Shown: piece after piece, positions 17,198 through 26,200 of the stretch
Numbering within the stretch: the first letter of the stretch is position 1
How the letters are laid out: the number at the start of each line of letters is the position of its first letter
Assembly (NCBI RefSeq): GCF_004134825.1
Contig: NZ_SDPN01000016.1
Span: forward strand, 1 to 64,000
Reading direction: 5' to 3'
Length of the DNA stretch: 64,000 nucleotides
Origin: Agromyces albus
Lineage (GTDB): Bacteria; Actinomycetota; Actinomycetes; Actinomycetales; Microbacteriaceae
Program-made: the position numbers and the translations under genes
Notes under the pieces: generated by a model
Databases searched by the model: none
What the model was told of the DNA's origin: nothing
What the model saw: only the letters and a program-made list of their open reading frames with translations

Positions 17198-17216
17198 TGA
17201 CCAACTGGTCGGTAGG
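17198..17216. promoter_or_regulatory. TetR operator in the TetR-esterase intergenic region
   Basis: TGACCAACTGGTCGGTAGG shares the core ACCA-N-CTGGT-N-GGTAGG with the site upstream of the MFS gene and contains the palindrome GACCA-AC-TGGTC. A -10-like TATAGT (17217-17222) directly follows on the esterase strand. Confidence 0.6.
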
Positions 17217-17280
17217 TATAGTGTCGATCAACCCCGTTCAACGATGACCCGCCCCCGTCGGGGTGGTAAGAGGAGGAATT

Positions 17281-18216
17281 ATGTCGGTCTTCCATCCCGA
17301 TCTGCGCAGTGCCCGCTTCATCCCGCCCATCCCGGCGAAGATGTCCGTCGTCCGCCTCCTGCGCCGCACGCCGAAGCCGAAGCCGGCGCCCCACGACGTC
17401 CGGATCGAGGAACTCGACGTGCCCGGCGCCGAGGGCGCCCCGGCCGTTCGGCTCCGCATCTACCGGCCAACGGCGCTCGATGCCGCGGATGCGGCTCCCG
17501 CACCCGCGATGCTGTGGATCCACGGCGGCGGGTTCCTCGTCGGCAGCCCCGCCCAGGACGAGGCGTCGAGCATCGCGTTCGCCCGCGCGCTCGGCATGGT
17601 CGTGGTCGCCGTCCGGTACCGGCTCGCGCCGGAGCATCCGTCACCCGCCGCTGTGGAGGACGCGTACGCAGCACTCACATGGTTGTTCGAAAACGCCGCC
17701 CGGCTCGGCGTCGACGACGAGCGGATCGCGGTCGGCGGCGCCAGCGCCGGCGGCGGACTCGCAGCCTCCCTCGTGCTCTACGCACACGACCGCGGTGAGG
17801 TTCGACCCGCTTTCCAGCTGCTCGTCTACCCGATGCTCGACGACCGCACGGTCACCCGGCGCGACCACGACACCCGCAACGTGCGCTTCTGGTCGCCGGC
17901 GCAAAACCGCTTCGCCTGGACCTCCTACCTCGGCCGTGAGCCCGGGAGCCCGGATGTCTCGCCCTACGCCGCGGCCGCCCGCCGACAGGACCTCACCGGC
18001 CTGCCGGCGGCATGGATCGGCGTCGGCACGCTCGACCTCTTCCACGACGAGGATATCGAGTACACTAGGCGGTTGCGCGAGGCCGGCGTGCCGTGCGACT
18101 TCCACGTCGTCGACGGCGCGTTCCACGGCTTCGACGCGATTTACCAGGGCGCGCGAGTGTCACGCGAGTTCCACACCGAGCAGGTTCGGGCGCTTCGCGC
18201 GGCGCTCAGCCGCTGA
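17281..18216 (+). CDS. Alpha/beta-hydrolase, hormone-sensitive-lipase-like esterase
   Basis: A 311-residue carboxylesterase. It has the oxyanion-hole motif HGGGFLVGS, the nucleophile elbow GGASAGGG (Ser in GxSxG), Asp in VGTLDLFHDED and His in DGAFHGFD, all in the canonical order for the HSL/family IV esterases. ATG 17281 follows a near-perfect AGGAGG ribosome site at 17271-17276; the upstream in-frame GTG at 17263 is rejected. It is divergent from the TetR gene and shares an operator with the MFS gene, so hydrolysis of an imported ester is likely. Confidence 0.93.
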   Translation: MSVFHPDLRSARFIPPIPAKMSVVRLLRRTPKPKPAPHDVRIEELDVPGAEGAPAVRLRIYRPTALDAADAAPAPAMLWIHGGGFLVGSPAQDEASSIAFARALGMVVVAVRYRLAPEHPSPAAVEDAYAALTWLFENAARLGVDDERIAVGGASAGGGLAASLVLYAHDRGEVRPAFQLLVYPMLDDRTVTRRDHDTRNVRFWSPAQNRFAWTSYLGREPGSPDVSPYAAAARRQDLTGLPAAWIGVGTLDLFHDEDIEYTRRLREAGVPCDFHVVDGAFHGFDAIYQGARVSREFHTEQVRALRAALSR

Positions 18217-18641
18217 GGCGCGCTCTCACTCGCTGAGGCTGCGGGGGCACGCGCCGAAGGGGCCGGCCCCACATGGCGCCCGCACCGGCTCGTCAAGCCG
18301 GACGCCCAGATGCGCAGCCGATTCGATGCAGTCGGGTCCGAGCGGCGGGCCACGAGATCAACTACGCGCCGTAAATACTCGTTGGATAAACGTTGGATAA
18401 ACGTGAACGTCCCCAGAAAACGCGAATCGACCCCGAGAAACTCCTGCCGTGCTCCGGTCAAGGCTGTAGCCCGGGAAGAGTCGGAAGAGGTACGGCTGCG
18501 GGACACCGACACGCATGGGGATGACGCTCTCGCGTATGTCGTGCCTGGTCATCCGGCCCGTGCCGCCATGCCGGCGGGCGCCGGTCAACCCCACCTGAAG
18601 CCGACCGGCGGCGCGGCCTGGGATCAGTTCCGTGCTTGAGC
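18217..18641. other. Intergenic stretch holding the 19-bp repeat
   Basis: No gene is recognisable between the esterase and the SDR promoter. The only clear structure is the tandem CGTTGGATAAA pair and the 19-mer described separately. This is the probable left edge of an inserted or exchanged segment. Confidence 0.5.
18380..18409. repeat. Direct repeat, left copy, with internal tandem duplication
   Basis: The 11-mer CGTTGGATAAA occurs twice in tandem (18380-18390 and 18391-18401), and the second copy continues into CGTTGGATAAACGTGAACG (18391-18409). That 19-mer recurs exactly at 23154-23172. Confidence 0.75.
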
Positions 18642-18671
18642 TTGCGCAATGTAAACCGATCACTTTACAAT
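18642..18671 (+). promoter_or_regulatory. SDR operon promoter with embedded TetR operator
   Basis: -35 TTGCGC (18642-18647) and -10 TACAAT (18666-18671) are separated by 18 bp. The spacer and -10 are filled by the inverted repeat TGTAAA-N8-TTTACA (18650-18669). The related site at 20787-20808 lies before the TetR gene 20784, which is therefore the likely repressor. Confidence 0.65.
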
Positions 18672-18719
18672 GAGTCCTAGGGGGAAACCGGCCGGTTTCC
18701 CAGATGGCTTCGGGAGTGC

Positions 18720-19535
18720 ATGGTGACGACAAATCGGCCGGTTGCCCTGGTGACGGGCGCATCCTCCGGCATCGGCAAGGAAACCGCGCTCGCGCTGGTC
18801 GCGGCGGGTTTCGAGGTCGCCGGCACGGGCCGCGACGCCTCACGCGTCGCCCCGCTGGGCGGTGTGACGTTCTTCGACCTCGACGTGGTCAGTGACAAAT
18901 CGGTCACCGCCGCGGTCCAGCAGGTGATCGAGCGGTTCGGGCGGATCGACGTCCTGGTCAACAACGCCGGCATCGGCTCGATAGGTGCGGCCGAGGAAAC
19001 CTCCGTCGCGCAGGCCCAGGGCGTCTTCGACATCAACGTCTTCGGGGTCATACGCATGGTGAAGGAGGTCCTGCCGCACATGCGCGCCCAGGGACGCGGG
19101 CGCATCATCAACCTCTCGTCAGTGCAGGGGTTCATCCCCGCTCCTTACATGGCCGTCTACGGCGCGTCCAAGCATGCGATCGAGGGCTACACCCAGTCCC
19201 TGGACCACGAGGTCCGGGAGCACGGCATCCGAGCGCTTATCGTCGAACCCGCCTACACCAGGACCGGATTCGAGGCCAACAGCGCGAAGCCCGATTCGCC
19301 TCTGCCGGTCTACGCGGATCAGCGGCACGTCTTCGACCGCCTGATGGCTGAGGCGATCATGGGCGGCGACGACCCCGCCGTGGTCGCCAAAGCGGTCGTC
19401 ACGGCAGCGACCGACACGAAGCCGAAACTGCGCTACGCCGCCGGCCCCATGGCCGGACGCGCACGCCTACTCCGCTTCGTTCCCGCCTGGGTCCTGGACA
19501 AGCAGATCCGCAACATGAACAAGCTCGCCGGCTGA
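18720..19535 (+). CDS. Short-chain dehydrogenase/reductase
   Basis: A 271-residue classical SDR oxidoreductase. The NAD(P)-binding glycine motif TGASSGIG is at residues 12-19, NNAGIG follows the fourth strand, and the catalytic Ser-Tyr-Lys set is intact (NLSSVQGF, then YGASKHA). An Arg-containing TGRDASR after the second strand favours NADP. It is the first gene of a two-gene operon with an NTF2-like protein and has an operator overlapping its promoter. Actinobacterial SDR-TetR pairs of this kind are often annotated as oxidoreductases acting on ketones or aldehydes; the substrate here is unknown. Confidence 0.92.
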   Translation: MVTTNRPVALVTGASSGIGKETALALVAAGFEVAGTGRDASRVAPLGGVTFFDLDVVSDKSVTAAVQQVIERFGRIDVLVNNAGIGSIGAAEETSVAQAQGVFDINVFGVIRMVKEVLPHMRAQGRGRIINLSSVQGFIPAPYMAVYGASKHAIEGYTQSLDHEVREHGIRALIVEPAYTRTGFEANSAKPDSPLPVYADQRHVFDRLMAEAIMGGDDPAVVAKAVVTAATDTKPKLRYAAGPMAGRARLLRFVPAWVLDKQIRNMNKLAG

Positions 19536-19600
19536 CACCCGCCTCCCGCGCATCCCGCCACCCACAAACCCGTTCGCGCCGTTGATACAAGGAGAGACCC

Positions 19601-20119
19601 GTGTCCGAGACCCTGCACTCCGCTGCAACTACCGTCGCGCGCTGGCGCTCCGCCGAGGAACGCGGTGATGTCGAAGCCGCGGTCGCCTGCCTGAGCCCGG
19701 ACGTCGTGCTCAGCTCGCCGCTCACCGACCAGTTCCCCTTCGAGGGATCTGACCAGCTGCGCGACTTCCTGACCGTGGCGTTCGCGGCGGTCAAGGACGT
19801 CCGTTTCCACACCCAGACCGGCGAGGGCGACACGTACGCCCTGGTCTACCGGGCGCGGGTGGGTTCCCAGTCGTTCGAGGAGGTGCAGATGCTGCGGCTC
19901 GACGACCAAGCACGCATTACGGAGATCACGCTCTTCGGGCGTCCGATGCCGGCCCTCACCGCCCTGATGCACCTCATGGGTCCGGCGCTCGCTCGCCAGC
20001 AGGGCCGCCGGGGCCTTGCGGCGCTCATGAGCGTCAGCACCGTACCCATTCACGCCATGGTCTCCTCGGGGGACCGCAGCATGGTCGCGAAGACCCGCCC
20101 GGCAGCCCGGCGGACCTGA
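19601..20119 (+). CDS. NTF2-like (SnoaL-type) protein
   Basis: A 172-residue protein with the cone-shaped NTF2-like fold: a first helix ARWRSAEERGDVEAAVACLSP followed by DVVLSSPLTDQFPFEGSDQL and alternating strands ending in RITEITLFGRPMPALTAL. The GTG start has AAGGAGAG upstream. It follows the SDR by 65 bp and is probably cotranscribed. Such proteins serve as isomerases, hydratases or ligand carriers; none of the catalytic residues I know for the characterised enzymes can be assigned with confidence. Confidence 0.82.
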   Translation: MSETLHSAATTVARWRSAEERGDVEAAVACLSPDVVLSSPLTDQFPFEGSDQLRDFLTVAFAAVKDVRFHTQTGEGDTYALVYRARVGSQSFEEVQMLRLDDQARITEITLFGRPMPALTALMHLMGPALARQQGRRGLAALMSVSTVPIHAMVSSGDRSMVAKTRPAARRT

Positions 20120-20181
20120 GTGGACCAGGTCCACCGGGACCCGCCTCGCGTCGAAGATGCGGGGGTGATCTTCAGCTGGGG

Positions 20182-20784
20182 TCAGTTCGGGGCCGGCGGG
20201 ATGGCCTGGTCGATCAGCATTTCCGCGACTTTGTGGGCGTCGCGGAAGGGCTGGGTGTCATTGAGTGAGGTGGACAGCGCACGGGCTCCGTCGAACAGCA
20301 GCGCCAGGCGGCGGGCGAGGGTTTCCGGGTCGGGGGCGCCTGCTTCGCCGGCAAGCCCAGCCAGGCGGTGGGTGAATGCTTGCTTGTGCTGTTGGACCAG
20401 TTCCGCCACCTCGGGCATGGTGCCTGCACCCTCGACGACGGCGTTGTGGAACACGCATCCGCGATATACCGCGTCCGGGCTGGTCGGGGGTTCGCGGAAC
20501 AAGGCGAGCAGGCGTTGACGCGGATCGACGTCGTCGCGGGTCAGTTGCGCCACGGCAGGCACCGGCGGCTCGGCCCTGAAGCGTTCCAGATAGGCGGCGA
20601 CGATGGCCTCCTTGCTGGGGAAGTGCTGGTATAGGGTGCGGCTGGACACGTGGGCCACCTCAGCGAGCCGGGCGACGCCGGTGGCGTGAATGCCGTCTCG
20701 TGAGAACAGTTCCGCCGCGGCGCGCAGGATGCGCTCCCGTGCGCCCCGCCCACCCCGGTGGATCGTCTCGGTGCTGGTCACCAC
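20182..20784 (-). CDS. TetR-family transcriptional repressor
   Basis: A 200-residue regulator, convergent with the NTF2-like gene. The DNA-binding domain covers residues 14-60 (RERILRAAAELFSRDGIHA, then VSSRTLYQHFPSKEAIV). The ligand domain contains GCVFHNAVVEG and the C-terminal AHKVAEMLIDQA typical of the AcrR/TetR_C_33-like group. The start codon is GTG. An operator-like inverted repeat lies three bases upstream and resembles the one in the SDR promoter, which makes it both autoregulated and the candidate repressor of the SDR operon. Confidence 0.92.
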   Translation of the reverse strand: MVTSTETIHRGGRGARERILRAAAELFSRDGIHATGVARLAEVAHVSSRTLYQHFPSKEAIVAAYLERFRAEPPVPAVAQLTRDDVDPRQRLLALFREPPTSPDAVYRGCVFHNAVVEGAGTMPEVAELVQQHKQAFTHRLAGLAGEAGAPDPETLARRLALLFDGARALSTSLNDTQPFRDAHKVAEMLIDQAIPPAPN

Positions 20785-20786
20785 TC

Positions 20787-20808
20787 AAGTATAGCGGCCG
20801 CTTTACTT
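20787..20808. promoter_or_regulatory. TetR operator before the TetR gene
   Basis: AAGTA-N12-TACTT with a GCGGCCGC centre. Over 20 bases, 13 positions agree with the SDR promoter operator, including GTA near one end and CTTTAC at the other. Confidence 0.55.
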
Positions 20809-21104
20809 CGGGTTGAGGGGCAGTCCGTTGCACTCGCCTCGAGAGATGCTGCGGATTATTCAGTGCAGCTTGTGCAGGGCGGGACGACATAGAGCCTCGC
20901 CGGGTGATGAAGCGCAGCTGCTCGGTTCGCTCTCAGCAGGCTGGCGGCTAAGGCCGCCGCGAAGCTTCGATCTGCGTCTGGCCGCCACGACCGCGACTCT
21001 CCCTCCGTGCTTCGATGTGGCGAGCGCCGGGTGGGCGACACCTAACGAAAGGCGAAGCCCAGTCGAACTCATCGAAGCCGGCTTCGCTACCATGTGGCTC
21101 CTGT
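20809..21104. other. Intergenic stretch without recognised features
   Basis: Between the TetR gene start and the 3' end of the oxidoreductase gene I find no conserved reading frame, palindrome or terminator-like hairpin that stands out. Confidence 0.5.
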
Positions 21105-22007
21105 TTACGGAACGATGACGATCTTTCCCCGGAGTCCTCTGGTGCCCAGTTCGTGGTGTGCACGGGAGGCTTCGGAGAGGGGAATGACACTGCGCACGCG
21201 CGCCTGGTACGTACCGTTGCTCGTCCCGGCCAGAAGCGCAGCGAGCAGCCCACTGTCGGCGCGAGCACCCACCGCGGAGGTGGAGATTGCTCGCTCGGGT
21301 TCAGGCACCGCAGATGGGGCCACGCCGACGTAAGCTCCTGCGTCTTCGATCGAATCGAGAACGGACTGCCCGATCATGGCAGGATCGACGACCGCGGCGT
21401 AGGTCGGCAGCCCGGGAAGTGAGGTGATCAAAGTCGCGCCCGTGGATTCCACGAAGGCACGATCCGTCTCCCGAGCCAGACCCGTCACCGCGAAACCGCG
21501 CTGAACGGCCAAAACCAGCGCGAATCCTCCGACAGCGCCGGCCGCTCCCGTAATCAGCAACGACCGACCATCCGCCGTGCCCGCGAGATCGAGCGCTTGA
21601 CTCGCCGTCAAGGCACTCAACGGCACGGTCGCCGCGTCGATAGCGCTGAGCTCCTGGGGCCGTTCAGCCACCGCATCCTCCGGCAGCAGCACAGCGTCTG
21701 CGTAGGTTGCAAGATCCCGGTCCACCACGCCCGTCATCCCCGCGACCGGCATCCCCACGGACAACCGCGTCACTCCCAGGCCGATCGCTTCGATCACACC
21801 GGCCACATCCCAGCCGAGCCCGACAGGTGACTTCGTCGCCCACCCCAACCCGTGGTAGAAGCCCTCGCGAGTCTGCGCGTCGACCGGGTTTACACCCGCT
21901 GCTTCGACACGCACAAGGACCTCACCCGGACCCGGTGCGGGGGTAGCGACCTCGACGATCCTGATCGCATCCGGATCGCCCGGTACGGTGACAACAGCTG
22001 CACGCAT
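21105..22007 (-). CDS. MDR-family NADP-dependent quinone oxidoreductase-like protein
   Basis: A 300-residue zinc-free medium-chain reductase. The N-terminal GroES-like domain has VEAAGVNPVDAQTREGFY, and the Rossmann domain has LLITGAAGAVGGFALVLA with the AxxGxxG dinucleotide loop. No zinc ligands are visible, so it belongs to the quinone oxidoreductase branch rather than alcohol dehydrogenases. At 300 residues it is a little shorter than typical (about 320). It is divergent from an HxlR regulator with one N-terminal Cys, an arrangement like the redox-responsive QorR/Qor2 pair described in Corynebacterium, suggesting quinone or electrophile detoxification. Confidence 0.88.
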   Translation of the reverse strand: MRAAVVTVPGDPDAIRIVEVATPAPGPGEVLVRVEAAGVNPVDAQTREGFYHGLGWATKSPVGLGWDVAGVIEAIGLGVTRLSVGMPVAGMTGVVDRDLATYADAVLLPEDAVAERPQELSAIDAATVPLSALTASQALDLAGTADGRSLLITGAAGAVGGFALVLAVQRGFAVTGLARETDRAFVESTGATLITSLPGLPTYAAVVDPAMIGQSVLDSIEDAGAYVGVAPSAVPEPERAISTSAVGARADSGLLAALLAGTSNGTYQARVRSVIPLSEASRAHHELGTRGLRGKIVIVP

Positions 22008-22096
22008 GGTGATGAAGCCTTTCCTTCACTCGAGTATTTCGCCGGCCTGAACGCCGACGACTCCTCGAGTGTGCTTCCCGCGCTACCCTATGGGAA

Positions 22097-22104
22097 GTAC
22101 GTAC
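22097..22104. promoter_or_regulatory. Palindrome between the oxidoreductase and HxlR genes
   Basis: GTACGTAC is a perfect 8-bp palindrome, embedded in AAGTACGTACCT, 37 bp before the HxlR GTG. It is the best operator candidate for autoregulation in this divergent region, but it is short. Confidence 0.35.
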
Positions 22105-22140
22105 CTGAAAGTGCGTAGCTCTCCTGAAGGGACACCCACC

Positions 22141-22548
22141 GTGACGACTCGCACAGCGGCCGTTGAAAGACGTGCGGCCAAGGAGGCGTATGACGCGTTC
22201 CTGTCGAGCTGCCCCAGCAGGCAACTTTTCTCCGCACTGACGGACAAGTGGCTGCTTCTTGTTCTGAACGCTTTGGCAGATGGAGCGAAGCGATACTCCG
22301 AACTCAACAGACTGATAGCCGGAGTGAGCCCGAAGATGCTCACACAGACCCTCCGGAGCATGGAACGAAACGGCATCGTCACCCGCACTGTCGAGCCCAC
22401 CGTCCCAGTAACGGTCACGTACCAGGCAACCGACCTCGGCCGTTCACTTTTCTCGGTGGCGGAACAATTCAAGACATGGGCGGAGACAAACTTCGACGCC
22501 GTGAGTGCAGCACGCGAACACTACGACTCAGCCAGGGTCAGCCGCTAA
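22141..22548 (+). CDS. HxlR (DUF24)-family redox-type regulator
   Basis: A 135-residue winged-helix regulator. With the GTG at 22141 (GAAGGGAC upstream) the only cysteine of the N-terminal segment is Cys24, in SSCPSRQLFSALTDKWLLLVL. This is the position of the sensor cysteine in DUF24 redox regulators. The recognition region RYSELNRLIAGVSPKMLTQT and the wing GIVTRTVEPTVPVTVTY are canonical. An in-frame ATG at 22069 is disfavoured because it would put the operator inside the gene. The partner is the divergent quinone oxidoreductase. Confidence 0.9.
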   Translation: MTTRTAAVERRAAKEAYDAFLSSCPSRQLFSALTDKWLLLVLNALADGAKRYSELNRLIAGVSPKMLTQTLRSMERNGIVTRTVEPTVPVTVTYQATDLGRSLFSVAEQFKTWAETNFDAVSAAREHYDSARVSR

Positions 22549-22551
22549 ACG

Positions 22552-22707
22552 AACTCCGGCTCCATCGCCACCGCGGGCCTTGCCATCATCCAGATGTTCG
22601 CGATCTTCGCCCACCTCCGCCGCGGCGAAGCCAAGGTAATCGCCTTCACTGCAATCCTCTTCCTGGCCGCCGTGTTCATCGCCGTCTTCCGCTTCACGGG
22701 CCTCTGA
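22552..22707 (+). pseudogene. Headless remnant of a small membrane protein
   Basis: Directly after the HxlR stop, and in the same frame, 51 codons read as two hydrophobic helices (IATAGLAIIQMFAIFAHL and VIAFTAILFLAAVFIAVF) joined by RRGEAK, ending FRFTGL-stop. There is no start codon or ribosome site before them. It looks like the C-terminal end of a small integral membrane protein whose 5' part was lost; the family is not clear. Confidence 0.5.
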
Positions 22708-22970
22708 CATCTGTCAGTGCGCCGTACTACTCCGATCATCAGTCTGACGAAGCGGGCGCGTGCGGGTTTTCGTTGCTGCTCGACGGTGCCCGAGCGTCTC
22801 GCTGTCCGAGTCCGGCGATCTCTGCGAACGCCGGGCAATCGAGGTGACACCGCATAACACCACGCCCGTCGAGTCGAGACGCGATGAATCGAGTACGCTC
22901 GTGCATCCTTGTCACGCACCAGCGACATGGAAGTTTGCGGTCAAAACACCTGATCAAGTGCTAATTGTGG
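22708..22970. other. Intergenic stretch without recognised genes
   Basis: No coding frame, hairpin or known repeat is convincing here. The stretch separates the membrane-protein remnant from the tRNA-like relic and probably contains old recombination junctions. Confidence 0.4.
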
Positions 22971-23020
22971 GGCGGACCAGACTTGAACTGGCGACCGATG
23001 GACTCTCCCGGGACCACTCC
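22971..23020. repeat. tRNA 3'-end-like relic, copy 2
   Basis: On the minus strand the stem GCCAG/CTGGT encloses TTCAAGT, a T-loop match, followed by acceptor-like CCGCCCC and A. It is about 80 percent identical to 8319-8368, with compensatory stem changes. It lies 134 bp from the right copy of the 19-bp repeat, where a mobile-element junction would be expected. Confidence 0.4.
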
Positions 23021-23153
23021 CCCGACGCGCGAGCCATGGTGACTGCTCGACTGATCTCGACATGACCGGGGATTTCTCGCCGATCCTGAATGTGCACGTT
23101 CCAGACTACTCGGGATGCCTCGGAGTGACTCGACCGGACTCGGATCGAATAAG

Positions 23154-23172
23154 CGTTGGATAAACGTGAACG
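23154..23172. repeat. Direct repeat, right copy
   Basis: CGTTGGATAAACGTGAACG, identical over 19 bases to 18391-18409. The two copies are in the same orientation, 4.76 kb apart, and bracket the SDR/TetR and oxidoreductase/HxlR genes. Confidence 0.75.
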
Positions 23173-23287
23173 CATCAAGTGCCAAGCGAGCAACTCGGGC
23201 GAGGACAGCTGGCCAAGCGTTCACGCGATCTGAATGCACACACTGATGAGCCCGAGGCCCTATTCTGACGAACTGGAGTGGTGCGGG

Positions 23288-26200
23288 CTATTCGTCCAGC
23301 TGCTGAAGCCGAACAGCGGCACGATCGCCGGCTGCCGCGAGACCGTCAACAATGCGGTGGTACTGAGTTCGGGCTGAACCGGTGAGTAGACCGCTCTGCC
23401 GTAGCTCGGTGAACCACTCCTCCAAGTACCAGAGGTGGTTCGCGATCTGGCCGAATCGGCCATCGATGAGCTGCTCGATCCAGGTCAGCGCGACACTCAC
23501 CTGCCAGGCAGGTGGCGAGCTCTTCGCGAACTTGATGACCGCGTCGACGGCTTTCGGCTCACCGCGGGACAACGTGATCCACCGCTCTGCCAGCCCGTTG
23601 ATAGCTTCCGGCTGGAGCCAGTTCTGCCGAGCCCGCAAGAAGACGCCGTCAATGTCGGACTCGCCAGACCGAGCGTTGGGCGCCGGGAGCAGCGCAGCGA
23701 CCATGTAGTCGAACCAGAGATGCTCACGGCGGAGCTCGCGGGCGTCTCCCAGAGCATCAAGTGCTACACCAAGAGCCCACGGCCAGAACTCTGCGAGATT
23801 TGCCCTTAGCGCGTCGCTGTATGTGAAGACCGTCGCGAATCCGTCGAACAGCAGATGGAGAGCGTTTGCGTCCTGTGCAAAGGACTTGATGTATGCCGCG
23901 AGGATGTCTCTGTCTCCCTCAACCCATACCTGTACCATCCGCCCGGCAATCGGCTCGTGTGTGCGATGGGTGTGGTGGTCGTATCCCTTCGACCACCAGT
24001 GCAGGAGCCCACGTCGGTAGGTGTCCCACAACGGGGTCCACAGAACCTCGACCTGCTCGACCAGGCAGGGTACGCGGCGAGCATCGACCATCATCTGCAA
24101 CGGCGTACGCAAGTAGTTCACGAGGATGTCATCGTCCGCAATCGTCGCAAGGGTCAGGTGAAATGGAGGCCTCAAGGGGTCAACTAGACGTCGCTGTTCC
24201 TCACTGCTCCAAGGCCCCAGCCGAGCAGCCGCCAGTCCCGTCATTCCTGCCGCCCACGCCGGCCAGTGTCGAGAGCACGCGCCGGTCGTGGCATCGATAT
24301 CGCACACTGCGCCCCACAACGGTTCGCATCCCGTGACAAGAATCGACCGAACCTCGTCGATGCGACTCGTACCCAAGGCTTGGAGGGACTCGTGCACCGA
24401 ATCGCGTTCCACCAGCCCATCAAAGGTTTCCAGGAGTAGCAGCGGAACAGACGAGGCAGCGGCCCGGTCCGCGCCCATCACGAACATCGATCCGCTGTAG
24501 TCCCCAAGTGCATCCGTCGCTGGGTTGGTCGCGGCCCACATGATCGCCTGGACCGCCCAGCCCATATCGCCCGGATCGAAGCTCGATGCTTCCAAGGCCT
24601 TTGCACGCACAGCGGCCGCAGCGACGGCGACCAGTGGGTTCTCAGGTTCATAAAAGCCGGCCGGGATCGCGTCATCGGCATCCAACTGCCGCGCAACCGA
24701 GAGATCCTCGGGGAGACTCTCAGTCGGCCAGTCCTGCGGGGTGTCATTGTGTATCGCATACTGGTTCTGGAGGCGGTACATCGCCTCGATCGACTGAAGT
24801 TCGCGGTTCCCAGGTGCTAGGACCTTCTCGATCTCGGCTGGGCGTTCAAACTGGATGATGACGCCGTCGTCGGTCGCAGTTGCACTGTAGTTGTCAAAGC
24901 GGAACAGCGCAGCCCAGCCCTCTACGACCGCAAACGATTCGGCGGTGCCGCCCGCATTTGGGGTCTCTGCACGCCTTTTCTCGAGGAGGGCAGCACCGAC
25001 GGCGGCCAGCTTCGAGAGCCGTCTATCGTCGTTGCGCAAGCGGGCTTCGATCACCATCGCCGCTACCGTCTGATGAGGCGTGTAGGAGCGTCGTTCCTTC
25101 CCCGTGAGTCGATCAGCGTCCGGATCACGCACGGAGAAGTGTTCTGAAACGACCCGGCCGGTCTCCAACCGCCACACCTCTGGATACTCGAGGAAGGAGT
25201 CGAGGAGGTCTCCGGCTTCCTCAGGGTGTCGGGTGAGGAACCCGCACACAAGCCCCGGGGTGGCGAGGTTGTGTGCTGTGCGTAGCAGTGCTTCTGCGAT
25301 TCCCCTAGCAGGAAGGCCCACCTGCTCGAGAAGGTGATCGCTGAAGCGCTCCATCGCGAGGAGGGCGCTCATACAGGCGTAGGGCCCCACTGTTGACCCG
25401 CGATACCAGGACCAGACGTGACCGTCTCCGACGTAGTGTCGAGCACCCAACCCGAGCAGGTCTAGTTCGACGCCCTCGGGCTCGTCCACATGTGCCGAAT
25501 CATCTCCGTAACCGTGGAGCTTCTTCACACGGAAGTTCGCAGCGTGATCAAGCATGCGGTTAATGAAAGCGATGGCGTCCGCCGGGACGGTGTTCAGCAG
25601 TCGGAAGAAGGGCCCGTAGTACCAGGCAGCACCTGGCGCACCGATGCCCAGCCCGTGCTGGAAGTCGCGGATCCCGTCGTCAGCCACGCCGTAACCACGC
25701 CATTCGTCCTCAGGGTCCGGAAGCTCGATGTAGTATGCCTCGGCGAGTTCGAGGAGCAGCTTCGGATTGGCCAGCGACAAGCTCAGTGCGACGGGCGCTG
25801 ACTCGACTGCTCGATTGAGATTCGATGGTCGCTGCGTGGCAACTTGGCGGAGCCAAGACGCGGCTCGATTGTCGAGATCCGGACCGAGGGACGCCAGAGC
25901 CTCGACGGCAAACTCGTCATACAACTCGGGTTCACCTGCGAGGATGGTGTCCCTGACAGCCTGACGAAGGGGATTCGGTTGCAGCATTTGGATGGCCGCG
26001 CCCCGAAGCCACGCCAGCACGAGCTCGCGAACGACCTCGCCGCCCAGGCGATGCCCACGCCTCAGGCCACTTGGGATCGCTCGACCCTCACAAAACACGA
26101 CTTGGACGATTGGAGCCAGCGCGAAAGGGTCTCCGATAGTTCCCTTGACATACCGCGTATCGGCCAGGCCGATGAGTCTCGTGAGCGCCTTGCCGTCGTC

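Noticed and set aside
22954-23193. Small minus-strand ORF ending around 22954 and its plus-strand partner
   Set aside because: Its translated text (for instance VGRTRLELATDGL on the other strand) is a known kind of spurious reading across tRNA-derived sequence.
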